Source of the DNA: Acidobacteriota bacterium
GTDB lineage: Bacteria > Acidobacteriota > Terriglobia > Bryobacterales > Bryobacteraceae
Direction: 5' to 3'
Length of the DNA stretch: 35,344 nt
Assembly: GCA_017304135.1 (NCBI GenBank)
Contig: JAFLBB010000050.1
Coordinates: 1-35,344 of the forward strand
The notes beneath the pieces are model-generated. The model was not told the origin of the DNA, made no database searches, and worked only from the letters and a program-made list of their open reading frames with translations. Both the position numbers and the translations under genes were made by a program. Below, piece after piece: positions 26,366 through 34,490 of the stretch (its first letter is position 1; the number at the start of each line of letters is the position of its first letter).

Positions 26366-27702
26366 GCGAAGCGGCGGCCCCGCCCGATCCGCTTCCCACC
26401 TCACGCCGCGAACAACGCGCCTGGTACATGTACGACTGGGCCAACTCGGCCTTCATGACCTCGGTCGTCACCGTCTTCCTCGGCCCCTACCTCACTTCGC
26501 TTGCCCGCGCCGCCTCGCGCGACGGCTTCGTCTACCCGCTTGGCATCCAGGTCGCGCCGCAGAGCTATTGGCCTTATCTCGTCTCGTTGTCGGTCTTCAC
26601 GCAGGTGCTCTTCCTGCCCATCTTCGGGGCCATCGCCGACTATGGCCGCCGCAAGCGCGAAATGCTTGCCACACTGGCCTGGATCGGCGCCCTCGCCACC
26701 ACCGCCATGTTCGCCCTCGGCGAAGCCGACTATCTGCTCGGTGGCGCGTTGTTCCTGGTCGCCAACATCAGCTTCGGCGGCTCCATCGTTCTCTACAATG
26801 CATTCCTTCCGGAAATCTCCACCGTCGAGGAGCGTGACCATGTCAGCTCGCGCGGCTGGGGCATCGGTTATCTCGGCGGCGGACTGCTGCTGGCGGCCCA
26901 CCTCGCCCTCTTCACCAACGCCCAGGCCTGGGGCCTCACCACCGGCCAGGCCGTGCGCATCGCGCTGGCTTCGAGCGGCCTCTGGTGGGGACTGTTCACC
27001 ATCATCCCCATCCTTGGCATCCACAACCGCGGGGCGCGCAAACAGGCAGAGGGCCACATCCTCGCCACCGGCTTCCGCCAACTCGGCCACACCCTGCGCG
27101 GCATCCGCCGCTTCCCGCAAACGCTGCTCTTCCTCATCGCCTTCCTTGTCTATAACGACGGCATCCAAACCGTCATCAACATGGCCACGCAGTTCGGCAG
27201 CGAAGAGCTGAAACTGCCCCTCAAGACCCTCACCGCCGCCATCCTGCTCACGCAGTTCGTAGCCATCGCCGGAGCGCTGCTGTTCGATAAGATCGCCACC
27301 GTAACCGGTTCGCGCAAAGCCATCATGCTCTCGCTCGTCGTGTGGCTCGGCACGCTCGTTTACGTCTACCAGTTCGTCCACACCGGCACGGAGTTCATCA
27401 TCGCCGCCGGCATCATTGGCGTCGTCCTCGGCGGCACGCAGGCTCTCAGCCGTTCGCTCTTCTCGTTCATGATCCCGCCCGGCCAGGAAGCCGAATACTT
27501 CTCCCTCTATGAGATCAGCGACAAAGGCACAAGCTGGCTCGGCCCGCTCTTCCTCGGCCTCACGCTGCAGTGGACCGGCAGCTTCCGCCTCGCCATCTTC
27601 TCCCTCGCCGTCTTCTTCCTCATCGGCCTCCTTCTGCTCACCCGCGTCGATTCCCGCCGCGCCGCCGCTGAGGCCGGCAACCCCCCGCCCGCCATCGGAT
27701 AA
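26362..27702 (+). CDS. UMF1-family (Atg22-like) MFS transporter
   Basis: A 446-aa membrane protein with about 12 helices. The opening WYMYDWANSAFMTSVVTVFL and GAIADYGRRKREML are the signature of the UMF1/Atg22-like branch of the major facilitator superfamily, and GVVLGGTQALSRSLFSFMIPP is the conserved later loop. Yeast Atg22 exports amino acids from the vacuole; bacterial members have no settled substrate. The GTG start overlaps the aas-like stop by 4 nt (GTGA), and the stop is 4 nt before the HyuB-like gene. Its position behind an aas gene is the place of the lysophospholipid transporter LplT in E. coli, so a lysolipid or lipid-precursor substrate is a reasonable inference. Confidence 0.88.
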   Translation: MSEAAAPPDPLPTSRREQRAWYMYDWANSAFMTSVVTVFLGPYLTSLARAASRDGFVYPLGIQVAPQSYWPYLVSLSVFTQVLFLPIFGAIADYGRRKREMLATLAWIGALATTAMFALGEADYLLGGALFLVANISFGGSIVLYNAFLPEISTVEERDHVSSRGWGIGYLGGGLLLAAHLALFTNAQAWGLTTGQAVRIALASSGLWWGLFTIIPILGIHNRGARKQAEGHILATGFRQLGHTLRGIRRFPQTLLFLIAFLVYNDGIQTVINMATQFGSEELKLPLKTLTAAILLTQFVAIAGALLFDKIATVTGSRKAIMLSLVVWLGTLVYVYQFVHTGTEFIIAAGIIGVVLGGTQALSRSLFSFMIPPGQEAEYFSLYEISDKGTSWLGPLFLGLTLQWTGSFRLAIFSLAVFFLIGLLLLTRVDSRRAAAEAGNPPPAIG

Positions 27703-27706
27703 CCCC

Positions 27707-29314
27707 ATGCCGAAGCCCCACGACCCCATCGAACTCGAACTTTTCCGCCACCTCTTCACATCCCTTACCGAAGAGATGGGCATCGTCCTCCGCAAGACCT
27801 CCTTCAGCGCCAACATCAAGGAGCGCCGCGACTACTCCTGCGCCCTCTACGACGCCTCCGGCGACACCATCGCCATGGGCGACCACATGCCCGTCCACCT
27901 AGGCGCGATGCCCGCCAGTCTCGCTGCCGCCCGCGCCGCGTTTCCCATCGAACCGGGCGATGTCGTCCTGCTCAACGATCCCTTCCAGGGCGGCACCCAT
28001 CTGCCCGACATCACCGCCGTCAGCGGCGTGTTTCTGCCGCGCGAGGGGAAAGCCCGCGCGCACCGCCCCCGCTTCTTCCTCGCCAACCGCGCCCATCACG
28101 CCGACGTCGGCGGCATGAGCCCCGGCTCGATGCCCATGGCCCGCGAGATCTACCAGGAAGGCATCCGCATTCCTCCTGTCAAGATCATCCGCCGCGGAAC
28201 GCTCGACCGCGAACTGCTCAACCTCATCCTCGCCAACGTGCGCACGCCCGTCGAGCGCGAAGGCGACCTGCTGGCCCAGTTCATGTCGCTCGAACGCGGC
28301 GCCGCCCGCCTGCTCGAAGCCGTCGAGCGCTACGGCATCGCCACCGTCGAACGCAACGCCCGCGCCCTGCTCGACTATTCCGAACGCATGATGCGCCACG
28401 CCCTCTCCGAACTCCCGCGCGGCAGCTTCAGCTTTGAAGACATGCTCGACGGCGACGGCATCGGCGACGCCCCGCTTCCCATCCGCGTCCGCATCACCCT
28501 CGACGGCCGCTCGGCCCAGGTCGATTTCACCGGCACCGCTCCGCAATCGCCCGGCAGCGTCAACGCCAACCTGCCCATCACGCAAGCCGCCACCATGTAT
28601 GTCTTCCGCTGCCTGCTGACCGAAGATGTCCCGTTCACCGCCGGCCTCATGCGCGCCATCTCCATCCACGCCCCCGCCGGCACGCTCGTCAACGCCCTCG
28701 CTCCCGCCGCCATGGCCGCCGGCAACGTCGAGACTTCGCAGCGCATCACGGACACCCTGCTCGGTGCGCTCGCCCAGGCCGCCCCTCAGCGCATCCCCGC
28801 CGCCAGTTGCGGCACCATGAACAACGTCACCTTCGGCGGCTACGATCCCGTCCGCCACCGCCCGTTCGCTTACTACGAAACCATCGCCGGCGGCATGGGC
28901 GCGCACGCCAACGGCAACGGCCTCGACGCCACCCACACCCACATGACCAACTCCTGGAACACCCCCGTCGAAGCCTTCGAACATCTCTACCCGATGCGCA
29001 TCCGCGCCTATCGCGTCCGCCCCGCCACGCCGAGCACCTCCGAACCCAGCGCTTCCTACCACACCGGCGGCCGAGGCATCGAGAAGCAGTTTGAGTTCCT
29101 CACCCCCACCTCCATCACCCTGCTCACGGACCGCCGCACGCACTCCCCCTACGGCCTCCAGGGCGGCGCTCCCGGCGCGCCCGGCCGCAACTGGATCCGA
29201 TCCCCACGCGCCCCCCGCCGCACGCTCCCCGCCAAGTGCCGCCTCGACGCCGCCGCCGGCGACACACTGATCATCGAAACGCCCCATGGCGGCGACTTCG
29301 GTTCGCTATCATAA
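27707..29314 (+). CDS. HyuB-like hydantoinase B/oxoprolinase subunit
   Basis: A 535-aa protein of the hydantoinase B/oxoprolinase family. Diagnostic segments are [70 protein letters not shown], the [19 protein letters not shown] stretch, and the C-terminal ETPHGGDFG. Family members are the beta subunits of ATP-dependent N-methylhydantoinase, 5-oxoprolinase or acetone/acetophenone carboxylase, and normally need an alpha (HyuA) partner. No hyuA gene is present in this window. The start is ATG 27707, 4 nt after the MFS stop; a longer reading from 27509 would lie inside the MFS gene. The end overlaps the first SMR gene by 29 nt. The role in a lipid-gene operon is unclear. Confidence 0.9.
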   Translation: MPKPHDPIELELFRHLFTSLTEEMGIVLRKTSFSANIKERRDYSCALYDASGDTIAMGDHMPVHLGAMPASLAAARAAFPIEPGDVVLLNDPFQGGTHLPDITAVSGVFLPREGKARAHRPRFFLANRAHHADVGGMSPGSMPMAREIYQEGIRIPPVKIIRRGTLDRELLNLILANVRTPVEREGDLLAQFMSLERGAARLLEAVERYGIATVERNARALLDYSERMMRHALSELPRGSFSFEDMLDGDGIGDAPLPIRVRITLDGRSAQVDFTGTAPQSPGSVNANLPITQAATMYVFRCLLTEDVPFTAGLMRAISIHAPAGTLVNALAPAAMAAGNVETSQRITDTLLGALAQAAPQRIPAASCGTMNNVTFGGYDPVRHRPFAYYETIAGGMGAHANGNGLDATHTHMTNSWNTPVEAFEHLYPMRIRAYRVRPATPSTSEPSASYHTGGRGIEKQFEFLTPTSITLLTDRRTHSPYGLQGGAPGAPGRNWIRSPRAPRRTLPAKCRLDAAAGDTLIIETPHGGDFGSLS

Positions 29315-29765
29315 AAGATTGGCCGCAACTCCTACCCAGCCCGTTCCCGCCACGCCGCGGCATAACCAGAAGCTCTCCATCGCCCTGGTCTTCCTCTGCA
29401 CCGTTCTCGGCGCGGCGGCCCAGATCCTCATGAAGTCCGGCACGCAGAGCACCGAAGCCTCCAGCCCCCTCGCCCTCATCGCCGCCATCTTCACCAACTG
29501 GCACCTCTTCCTCGGCTACGCCCTCTACGGTCTCAGTACCGTCGTCCTCATCGTCGCCCTCAAATACGGCCAGCTCTCCATCCTTTATCCCGTCATCGCC
29601 CTCACCTACGTCTGGGTCACCATCCTCTCTGTCGTCCTCTATAGCGAAGTGCTCAACCCGTTCAAGATCCTCGGCCTCACCACGGTCGTGCTCGGCGTGG
29701 CCATTCTCGGCCGCGGCATGGGCGGCGCAAAACCTCCCTCCCATCCGGAGCTTCCCGCCGCATGA
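29286..29765 (+). CDS. SMR/EamA-like small membrane protein, first of pair
   Basis: A 159-aa protein with an N-terminal extension of about 30 residues followed by four membrane helices ([77 protein letters not shown]). It belongs to the small multidrug resistance fold, but helix 1 lacks the glutamate essential in EmrE, and the LSILYP segment resembles the ArnE/ArnF undecaprenyl-phosphate-aminoarabinose flippase subunits. It probably forms a heterodimer with the next gene's product. The ATG at 29286 overlaps the HyuB-like gene by 29 nt; TTG 29319 would avoid the overlap and remove part of the extension. It is coupled to the next gene by ATGA. Confidence 0.85.
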   Translation: MAATSVRYHKRLAATPTQPVPATPRHNQKLSIALVFLCTVLGAAAQILMKSGTQSTEASSPLALIAAIFTNWHLFLGYALYGLSTVVLIVALKYGQLSILYPVIALTYVWVTILSVVLYSEVLNPFKILGLTTVVLGVAILGRGMGGAKPPSHPELPAA

Positions 29766-30115
29766 CGACGCCGCTTTCCTCCATCCTGCTCGTCCTGGGC
29801 GCGAGCTTCATCGGCAGCTTCGGCGCGGCTTTCCTCAAGTCCGGCGCCGACCGCCTCCACCGCCAGTTCATCACGCTGCTCACCAACTGGCGGCTCGTCC
29901 TCGGCATCTTCTTCTTCCTCGCCTCCTCACTGCTCTACCTCAAGGGCATCAAACACGGCGAACTCACCATCCTCTACCCCATGGTCTCGCTCGGCAACGT
30001 CTGGACCCTCATCTGGTCGCGCCTCATCTTCCACGAACCGCTCACCCGCAACAAGCTCTTCGGCGTCGGCCTGATCCTGCTCGGCATTGTCTTCCTCGCC
30101 TTCGGCGGACGCTAG
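29762..30115 (+). CDS. SMR/EamA-like small membrane protein, second of pair
   Basis: A 117-aa protein with four membrane helices (SSILLVLGASFIGSFGAAFL, LVLGIFFFLASSLLYLKG, LTILYPMVSLGNVWTLIWS, KLFGVGLILLGIVFLAFGG). The TILYPMVSLGNVW and FHEPLTRNKLFGVGLILLG segments match the second half of ArnE/ArnF-like proteins. No membrane glutamate is present in helix 1, so proton-coupled drug export like EmrE is not expected. The start overlaps the preceding stop in ATGA (29762-29765). The pair probably moves a lipid-linked sugar or another polyprenyl-phosphate derivative across the inner membrane; this is inferred. It is the last gene of the operon. Confidence 0.85.
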   Translation: MTTPLSSILLVLGASFIGSFGAAFLKSGADRLHRQFITLLTNWRLVLGIFFFLASSLLYLKGIKHGELTILYPMVSLGNVWTLIWSRLIFHEPLTRNKLFGVGLILLGIVFLAFGGR

Positions 30116-30174
30116 ATCTCGCGCACACTCTCCACGCCGCCCTTGGCCAACCGCGGCGCCGTGGGCCGTGCCGC

Positions 30175-30180
30175 TAAACT
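30175..30180 (+). promoter_or_regulatory. Putative -10 element (TAAACT)
   Basis: TAAACT ends 7 nt before ATG 30188 with no ribosome binding site between. It fits the TANNNT/leaderless pattern and gives the peroxidase gene a promoter separate from the upstream operon. Confidence 0.5.
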
Positions 30181-30187
30181 AAGATCA

Positions 30188-31330
30188 ATGCGCGCTCGCA
30201 TCATCCTGGGATTGGTCATTCTCTGTTGCACTACCTCCGCGGCGGAACTGAAGCTGCCCGCTTCTCCGCTGCCGTTGCGCGCCCGCAGCCGCGTCGCTGC
30301 GATCCCAAAAGCGGTTTCGCCCGTCCGCCCCCTGGGCAAACCCATCGCCATCCCCACGCCCCTCGGCCTTCCCCCCGTTCCCATTCCACCCGACAACCCG
30401 CCCACCGCCGAAACCGTCGCCCTCGGCCACCGCCTCTTCTACGACAAGCTCCTGTCCGTTGACCGCACCCTCTCCTGCGCCTCCTGCCACGACCCCAAGT
30501 TCGGCATGGCCGACCCCAATCCCGGCTCCAAGGGCTTCCGCAACCAGGTGGGCAACCGCAACGCCCCCTCCATCCTCAACACCGCCTACGCCGCCCCGCT
30601 CTTCTGGGACGGCCGCGCCCCCAACCTCGAAAAGCAGGCCGAAGGCCCCGTACAGAATCCCATCGAACTGGCCCATTCCCTCACCGGCGTTGAGCGCCGC
30701 CTCAACTCCGACCCCACCTACGTCGCCGCCTTTGCCAATGCCTTCGGCCCCGGGCCCATCAGCTACGAGATGGTCGAGAAGTCCATCGCCTCCTACGAAC
30801 GCACCCTCGTCAGCGGCAACTCGCCGTTTGACCGTTACTACTTCGGCGGCGACAAAACGGCCATGAACGAATCGGCCATCCGCGGCCTGCAACTCTTTCT
30901 CGACCCCTCCCTCCGCGCCGCCAACTGCGTCTCCTGCCACCGCATCGACGAGCACCACGCCACCTTCACCGAAGAGCGCTTCCACAACACCGGCGTCGCC
31001 TTCGATCCGGCTACCGGCAAGATCAAGGACCCCGGCCGCTTCGCCATCAACGGCGACGGCCGCCTTATGGGCGGCTTCCGTACACTCACCCTGCGCAACA
31101 TCGCCCTCACAGCCCCCTACATGCACGACGGCAGCTTGAAAACCCTCGAAGAGGTGATCGACTTCTATTTCGAAGGCGGCCGCACCAACAAGCACATCTC
31201 CAACGACATGCCCCAGCCCGGCCTGCCCGGCATTCCCAAGGAACAGCAGGCCCAGGCCAAGAAGGACCTCGTCGAGTTCATGAAGGCCCTCACCGGCGAC
31301 ATGCCGCCAGGGGCCGAGCCGCCGAAGTGA
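30188..31330 (+). CDS. Di-haem cytochrome c peroxidase (CcpA/MauG family)
   Basis: A 380-aa exported protein. A signal peptide (about 1-19) is followed by a proline-rich linker and two c-type haem sites, CASCH (97-101) and CVSCH (247-251). Other conserved elements are RNAPSILNTAYAAPLFWDGRA after the first haem, and FRTLTLRNIALTAPYMHDGSLKTLEEVIDFY with Met312, the likely distal axial ligand region of the second, high-potential haem. The enzyme reduces hydrogen peroxide in the periplasm or, in MauG-like members, oxidises proteins. The start is ATG 30188, which places the signal peptide correctly; an earlier frame start at 30143 has no support. Confidence 0.93.
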   Translation: MRARIILGLVILCCTTSAAELKLPASPLPLRARSRVAAIPKAVSPVRPLGKPIAIPTPLGLPPVPIPPDNPPTAETVALGHRLFYDKLLSVDRTLSCASCHDPKFGMADPNPGSKGFRNQVGNRNAPSILNTAYAAPLFWDGRAPNLEKQAEGPVQNPIELAHSLTGVERRLNSDPTYVAAFANAFGPGPISYEMVEKSIASYERTLVSGNSPFDRYYFGGDKTAMNESAIRGLQLFLDPSLRAANCVSCHRIDEHHATFTEERFHNTGVAFDPATGKIKDPGRFAINGDGRLMGGFRTLTLRNIALTAPYMHDGSLKTLEEVIDFYFEGGRTNKHISNDMPQPGLPGIPKEQQAQAKKDLVEFMKALTGDMPPGAEPPK

Positions 31331-31386
31331 CGGCGAGCGTCCCCTCACTCTCCCCGCAAACAGCGTCCCATCGCCGCCTCCGGTGT

Positions 31387-31392
31387 TAGCCT
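31387..31392 (+). promoter_or_regulatory. Putative -10 element (TAGCCT)
   Basis: TAGCCT ends 6 nt before ATG 31399. The only purines between are GAAAAG, which is not a convincing ribosome binding site. It fits the TANNNT pattern. Confidence 0.45.
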
Positions 31393-31398
31393 GAAAAG

Positions 31399-31800
31399 AT
31401 GCTGGGCTGGTTCAAACGCAAGCCGCCGCCCGCGCCTGAACCCCTGCGCGGAGCCCCCGAAGTGCGCCGCCTGAAGACCCACCAGGCCGAAACCGGCTAC
31501 GTCTATCAGTATTATTTCGACGGCTGGCGGCCCGTCGACGACGGCCACGAGTTCGTCTTTGCCGCCTCGTCTGACCGCTCACGCTACTGGCCCGTTCCCG
31601 TGCTCCTCGAAGAGGCCGGCGTGCGCGCCTGGGAACAGGAGCGGGGCAGGGAACTCATCTCCGCCGAACGCCACGCCGTGGCCAAACTGGCGCTGCTGGC
31701 CGCCTTCGATGAACGCCCCCCGGCCGCTCTAACGGCAACGCCCATCCGCGTGGATGGGCGTCAACTGTCCGAAATTCTCACGCACCTCGGCCGCGACTAG
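31399..31800 (+). CDS. Unknown 133-aa soluble protein
   Basis: I do not recognise a family. The N-terminus is basic and proline-rich (FKRKPPPAPEPLRG). It is followed by a beta-rich segment (GYVYQYYFDGWRPVDDGHEFVF) and a helical part (VRAWEQERGRELISAERHAVAKLALLAAF). There is no signal peptide or membrane segment. It converges on the PEP-CTERM gene and their stop codons interleave within CTAG at 31797-31800. Coding potential is supported by the consistent GC-rich third position and the upstream promoter-like hexamer. Confidence 0.72.
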   Translation: MLGWFKRKPPPAPEPLRGAPEVRRLKTHQAETGYVYQYYFDGWRPVDDGHEFVFAASSDRSRYWPVPVLLEEAGVRAWEQERGRELISAERHAVAKLALLAAFDERPPAALTATPIRVDGRQLSEILTHLGRD

Positions 31801-32540
31801 TTGGCCTTCCGCCGCCTCCCGATGAGCGACACCGCGATCAGCCCCAGGCCGATCAGCGCAAACGTCGCCGGCTCGGGCACGGGGTTCTCCGCCGGCGCCA
31901 GATAGCTCGCCGAAATCACCATGTCGTTGTAGTCGCGGTCGCCGTTCGGGCGGTCCTCAAAGCCGAAGTAATGCAGGTCCGTGTTCGAGTCGCGAAACGC
32001 CGCTGCCCGAAGCCCCGAAGCGTCGTTGGACTGGAAGCGGAAAGCCGCGTTGTTGTCGCTCATGATCCACAGCGCAAACTCGCTGGCCGCATTCAACACA
32101 AACGTCTCGCCCACCGTGTCGAAGCTGTCAAACATGAGTTGGTCGCCGCCGCCGCTCAGATAGCGGTAGCCCACCTGGTTCAGCCGCGCGCCGTAGAGCC
32201 CGGCATGCAAGGTGAACTCATACTGCCCGGCGGCCAGCGTAAAGGCCACCAGGTTGTCCAACAGGCTGTAGTATTCCAGGTCATTCGCGTCCAGCCCCAG
32301 GCCCGTTGTCGTGCCCATGCGCTTGTTCCCGCAGTTGTTGATGCTCGCCGTCTGCGTCAGAATATAGCCCACGCCGCAGCCGTTGCCATCCTGTGACGCT
32401 GTATCCCAAAAGGGAGTGTTGTTTTGCGTCGGGTTCGACCCGAAAGATTGATACGTGCCGCCGCCGATCACGGGCGTCGCGCACAGCGCCGCTGCGAATG
32501 AAACCGCGGCCAGCGCGGCCCGAATCGTTGTGTATTGCAT
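31797..32540 (-). CDS. PEP-CTERM protein with DUF4114 domain
   Basis: A 247-aa exported protein. The signal peptide (TIRAALAAVSFAAALCATPV) is followed by a beta-rich body with two closely spaced Cys residues (GNGCGVGY, NNCGNKRM). The DUF4114 part ends in FGFEDRPNGDRDYNDMVI, an acidic possible calcium-binding site. The C-terminus is a canonical PEP-CTERM tail: VPEP, a hydrophobic helix (ATFALIGLGLIAVSLIG) and RRRKAN. Exosortase/EpsH-type enzymes cut such tails, usually in bacteria that make exopolysaccharide; no exosortase is in this window. The start is ATG 32540 because GGAGG lies 7 nt upstream; the frame stays open to 32561 without support. Confidence 0.9.
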   Translation of the reverse strand: MQYTTIRAALAAVSFAAALCATPVIGGGTYQSFGSNPTQNNTPFWDTASQDGNGCGVGYILTQTASINNCGNKRMGTTTGLGLDANDLEYYSLLDNLVAFTLAAGQYEFTLHAGLYGARLNQVGYRYLSGGGDQLMFDSFDTVGETFVLNAASEFALWIMSDNNAAFRFQSNDASGLRAAAFRDSNTDLHYFGFEDRPNGDRDYNDMVISASYLAPAENPVPEPATFALIGLGLIAVSLIGRRRKAN

Positions 32541-32708
32541 TCCTGTTCCTCCGGGACGCACACCGGGTGCGCCTCCAGAAACAGAATGCGTTGCCGCCGT
32601 GGATGCACATAGAGGAACTTGGTGCTGGAACCACGCGGCTTGAGTAAGTGCTAGTTAGCCCAACGTCGGTACGGGCTACTTCGTTTCAGCTCGCCTCGCA
32701 CGCCACCG
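32541..32708. other. Intergenic, leader of PEP-CTERM gene
   Basis: 168 nt between two minus-strand genes. The part next to 32540 holds the GGAGG ribosome binding site (32548-32552). A 6-bp inverted repeat TAGCCC/GGGCTA at 32656-32661 and 32673-32678 lies downstream of the LarA-like stop and could be a weak terminator, but it has no T-run. Confidence 0.4.
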
Positions 32709-33995
32709 TCAGTGTGCCGCCACGGCGTCGAACTCCTCCAGCAGCTCTTCCAGATCTCCTTGAGCCGTAAAGGGAAATTCAATCGCCGGCCCGGTGACCG
32801 CGAGATTCGTGTTGGCCTCGATCTGCGCCTTCAGGTTCTCACTCACATACATGTGTGAGAGTTCCATCGTGTTGCGCACCCAGCAATAGGTGACCTCCAT
32901 CATGTCGAACTTACCCACAGTCGGCATGATGCGCTCCAGGCATTCGCGATCCGTCGGAAAGTGCATCGGCGTACGAATGGCCGCCGGCGTCGAAGCGGTC
33001 AGGGAATTGATGCGCGTCGGCACCCAGTCAATCGCCTCCACCAGCCGTGTGTGGACCACATCGGCCATCCCCAGCCCCACGCCGTTGCCGTAGCTGTTCG
33101 GGTGCAGCCCGCGCACGTAGACGCGCTCAATGTGCGGCTTGGGGAACCAGCAGTTGTAGGCCCCGTTCACGCTGCGGTTCACCACCTTCGTGTCCATGCC
33201 CGCGCCGGAAATCGGCTTGCCGATCTGGTCGAGAATCACGATGTCCACGTGATCCAGCGGAATCGTCGCCACCCACTGCTTGGCGATCTCCAGCAACTCC
33301 TGCTCGCGCTCCTCCATCACCGCCACCGGCACCGCCGCCAGCATGCCCGTATTGTGGTGGGCGTCTTCAATGATCGCCATGCCGCCCAGGATCTTGCCGC
33401 TCTTCAGCACTTGCCGCCCCACGCTGCGGACAACATTTTCCAAGCCCATCTTGAAGGCGTAGGTGTGATAGGTCTGCGCTCCGGCAAACTTGCCCAGGCC
33501 GATGGCCATCATCTTGAACAGCCCCGACTCCAGCTTGCCCGCGAAATCGGTGTGCCACTTCACGCGCCCGCACAGCATCACGCCGTCGGCGCGGAACGCG
33601 TTGGCGTCCATGAACGCTTCCAGGCCCTCGGCGGTCTTGCCGAGTGAGACCACCTCAAGCGAACTGATCACCGGGCAACCCATCGTCGCCTCGTGAATGC
33701 CGTAGTGCGCCAGCACGTCGGCCTGACCCTCAGCCGTGGCCGCACCGTGGCTACCCATCGCAGGAAAGATGAACGGCGACATGCCCTTCGATTTCCAGTA
33801 ATCGGCAATGGCCCGCACGATGGTCGCAATGTTCGTGATGCCGCGGCTGCCGACGCCAATCGCCACCCGCGCCCCAGGCGCGAGATTCGAGCCAAATCCG
33901 GCTTCACTCAGTTGCTTGTTGACTTCACCGGGAATGTCGGCAATAGCCCGGTCAGGGAACGATTGCAAGACGGGGAGCAGGCGAGGAAAACTCAT
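32709..33995 (-). CDS. LarA-superfamily (DUF2088) protein
   Basis: A 428-aa protein with the lactate racemase N-terminal fold. In LarA a nickel-pincer nucleotide is attached to a lysine and coordinated or assisted by several histidines. Candidates here are His83 (AMGSHGAAT), His148 (VKWHTDFAGKLESG), Lys161 (GLFKMMAIGLGKF) and His177 (TYHTYAF), in the same order and similar spacing. LarA homologues isomerise or epimerise various 2-hydroxyacids, so racemase/epimerase activity is plausible and lactate should not be assumed. No larB, larC or larE gene for cofactor synthesis is in the window. There is no signal peptide. The start is ATG 33995, with TACACT 6 nt upstream. Confidence 0.85.
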   Translation of the reverse strand: MSFPRLLPVLQSFPDRAIADIPGEVNKQLSEAGFGSNLAPGARVAIGVGSRGITNIATIVRAIADYWKSKGMSPFIFPAMGSHGAATAEGQADVLAHYGIHEATMGCPVISSLEVVSLGKTAEGLEAFMDANAFRADGVMLCGRVKWHTDFAGKLESGLFKMMAIGLGKFAGAQTYHTYAFKMGLENVVRSVGRQVLKSGKILGGMAIIEDAHHNTGMLAAVPVAVMEEREQELLEIAKQWVATIPLDHVDIVILDQIGKPISGAGMDTKVVNRSVNGAYNCWFPKPHIERVYVRGLHPNSYGNGVGLGMADVVHTRLVEAIDWVPTRINSLTASTPAAIRTPMHFPTDRECLERIMPTVGKFDMMEVTYCWVRNTMELSHMYVSENLKAQIEANTNLAVTGPAIEFPFTAQGDLEELLEEFDAVAAH

Positions 33996-34001
33996 GATCG
34001 C

Positions 34002-34007
34002 AGTGTA
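34002..34007 (-). promoter_or_regulatory. Putative -10 element (TACACT) for larA-like gene
   Basis: Minus-strand TACACT ends 6 nt before ATG 33995, without a ribosome binding site. It lies in the short gap after the upstream minus-strand gene. Confidence 0.45.
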
Positions 34008-34018
34008 TCAAGCAAGAA

Positions 34019-34441
34019 CTACCCGTTGCGAAACACCCGCTCCCGCCGCCCCGCGTCGCCCAACACGTTGGCCACCAGCAGCAGTAAATCGAAATCCTCG
34101 GCCTCCGCAATCGCTGTGTCGCCCTCGCGAAATTCCAGCAACTCCCGGCGCAACGCATACTCCCGCTCAGCCACCACCGCCCCGCCGCGCATGAGGCGAA
34201 AATGCCCCCGCCCTCGCCCCGCGTCCGCCTCCCAACTCGCCTCGCACCCCGCCAGCCCGATCAACTCACCGCCCAGCCGCAAATGCAACTCCCCCTCCCA
34301 GCGGTAAGACTCGACCGCCTCCCCCCACGCCTCGGAATAATAGCCCACCACCGGACCGCTCCCCGGCTCACCGGCCCGATCCCACGAACCCATCCGTCGG
34401 GTCACACCGCCTCCCGCAAACGCCGAAGGCGCGGTATGCAT
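34019..34441 (-). CDS. Unknown 140-aa protein
   Basis: I do not recognise a family. There is no signal peptide. The protein has a beta-rich segment (ESYRWEGELHLRLGGELIGLAG) and a helical C-terminus (DFDLLLLVANVLGDAGRRERVF). The start is uncertain: ATG 34441 is used, but Met16 at 34396 or a GTG just before it, next to GGGAGG, are alternatives. The frame continues upstream into the previous gene without support. It lies 49 bp behind the 206-aa gene on the same strand, so co-transcription is likely. Confidence 0.65.
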   Translation of the reverse strand: MHTAPSAFAGGGVTRRMGSWDRAGEPGSGPVVGYYSEAWGEAVESYRWEGELHLRLGGELIGLAGCEASWEADAGRGRGHFRLMRGGAVVAEREYALRRELLEFREGDTAIAEAEDFDLLLLVANVLGDAGRRERVFRNG

Positions 34442-34490
34442 CGCCCCGATGCCCCCGCGCCTTCCAAAATTCCGATCCTCGACGCCGCCC

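Noticed and set aside
29286..30115. Multidrug efflux pump of the EmrE type
   Set aside because: Neither protein has the helix-1 glutamate required for proton-coupled drug export.
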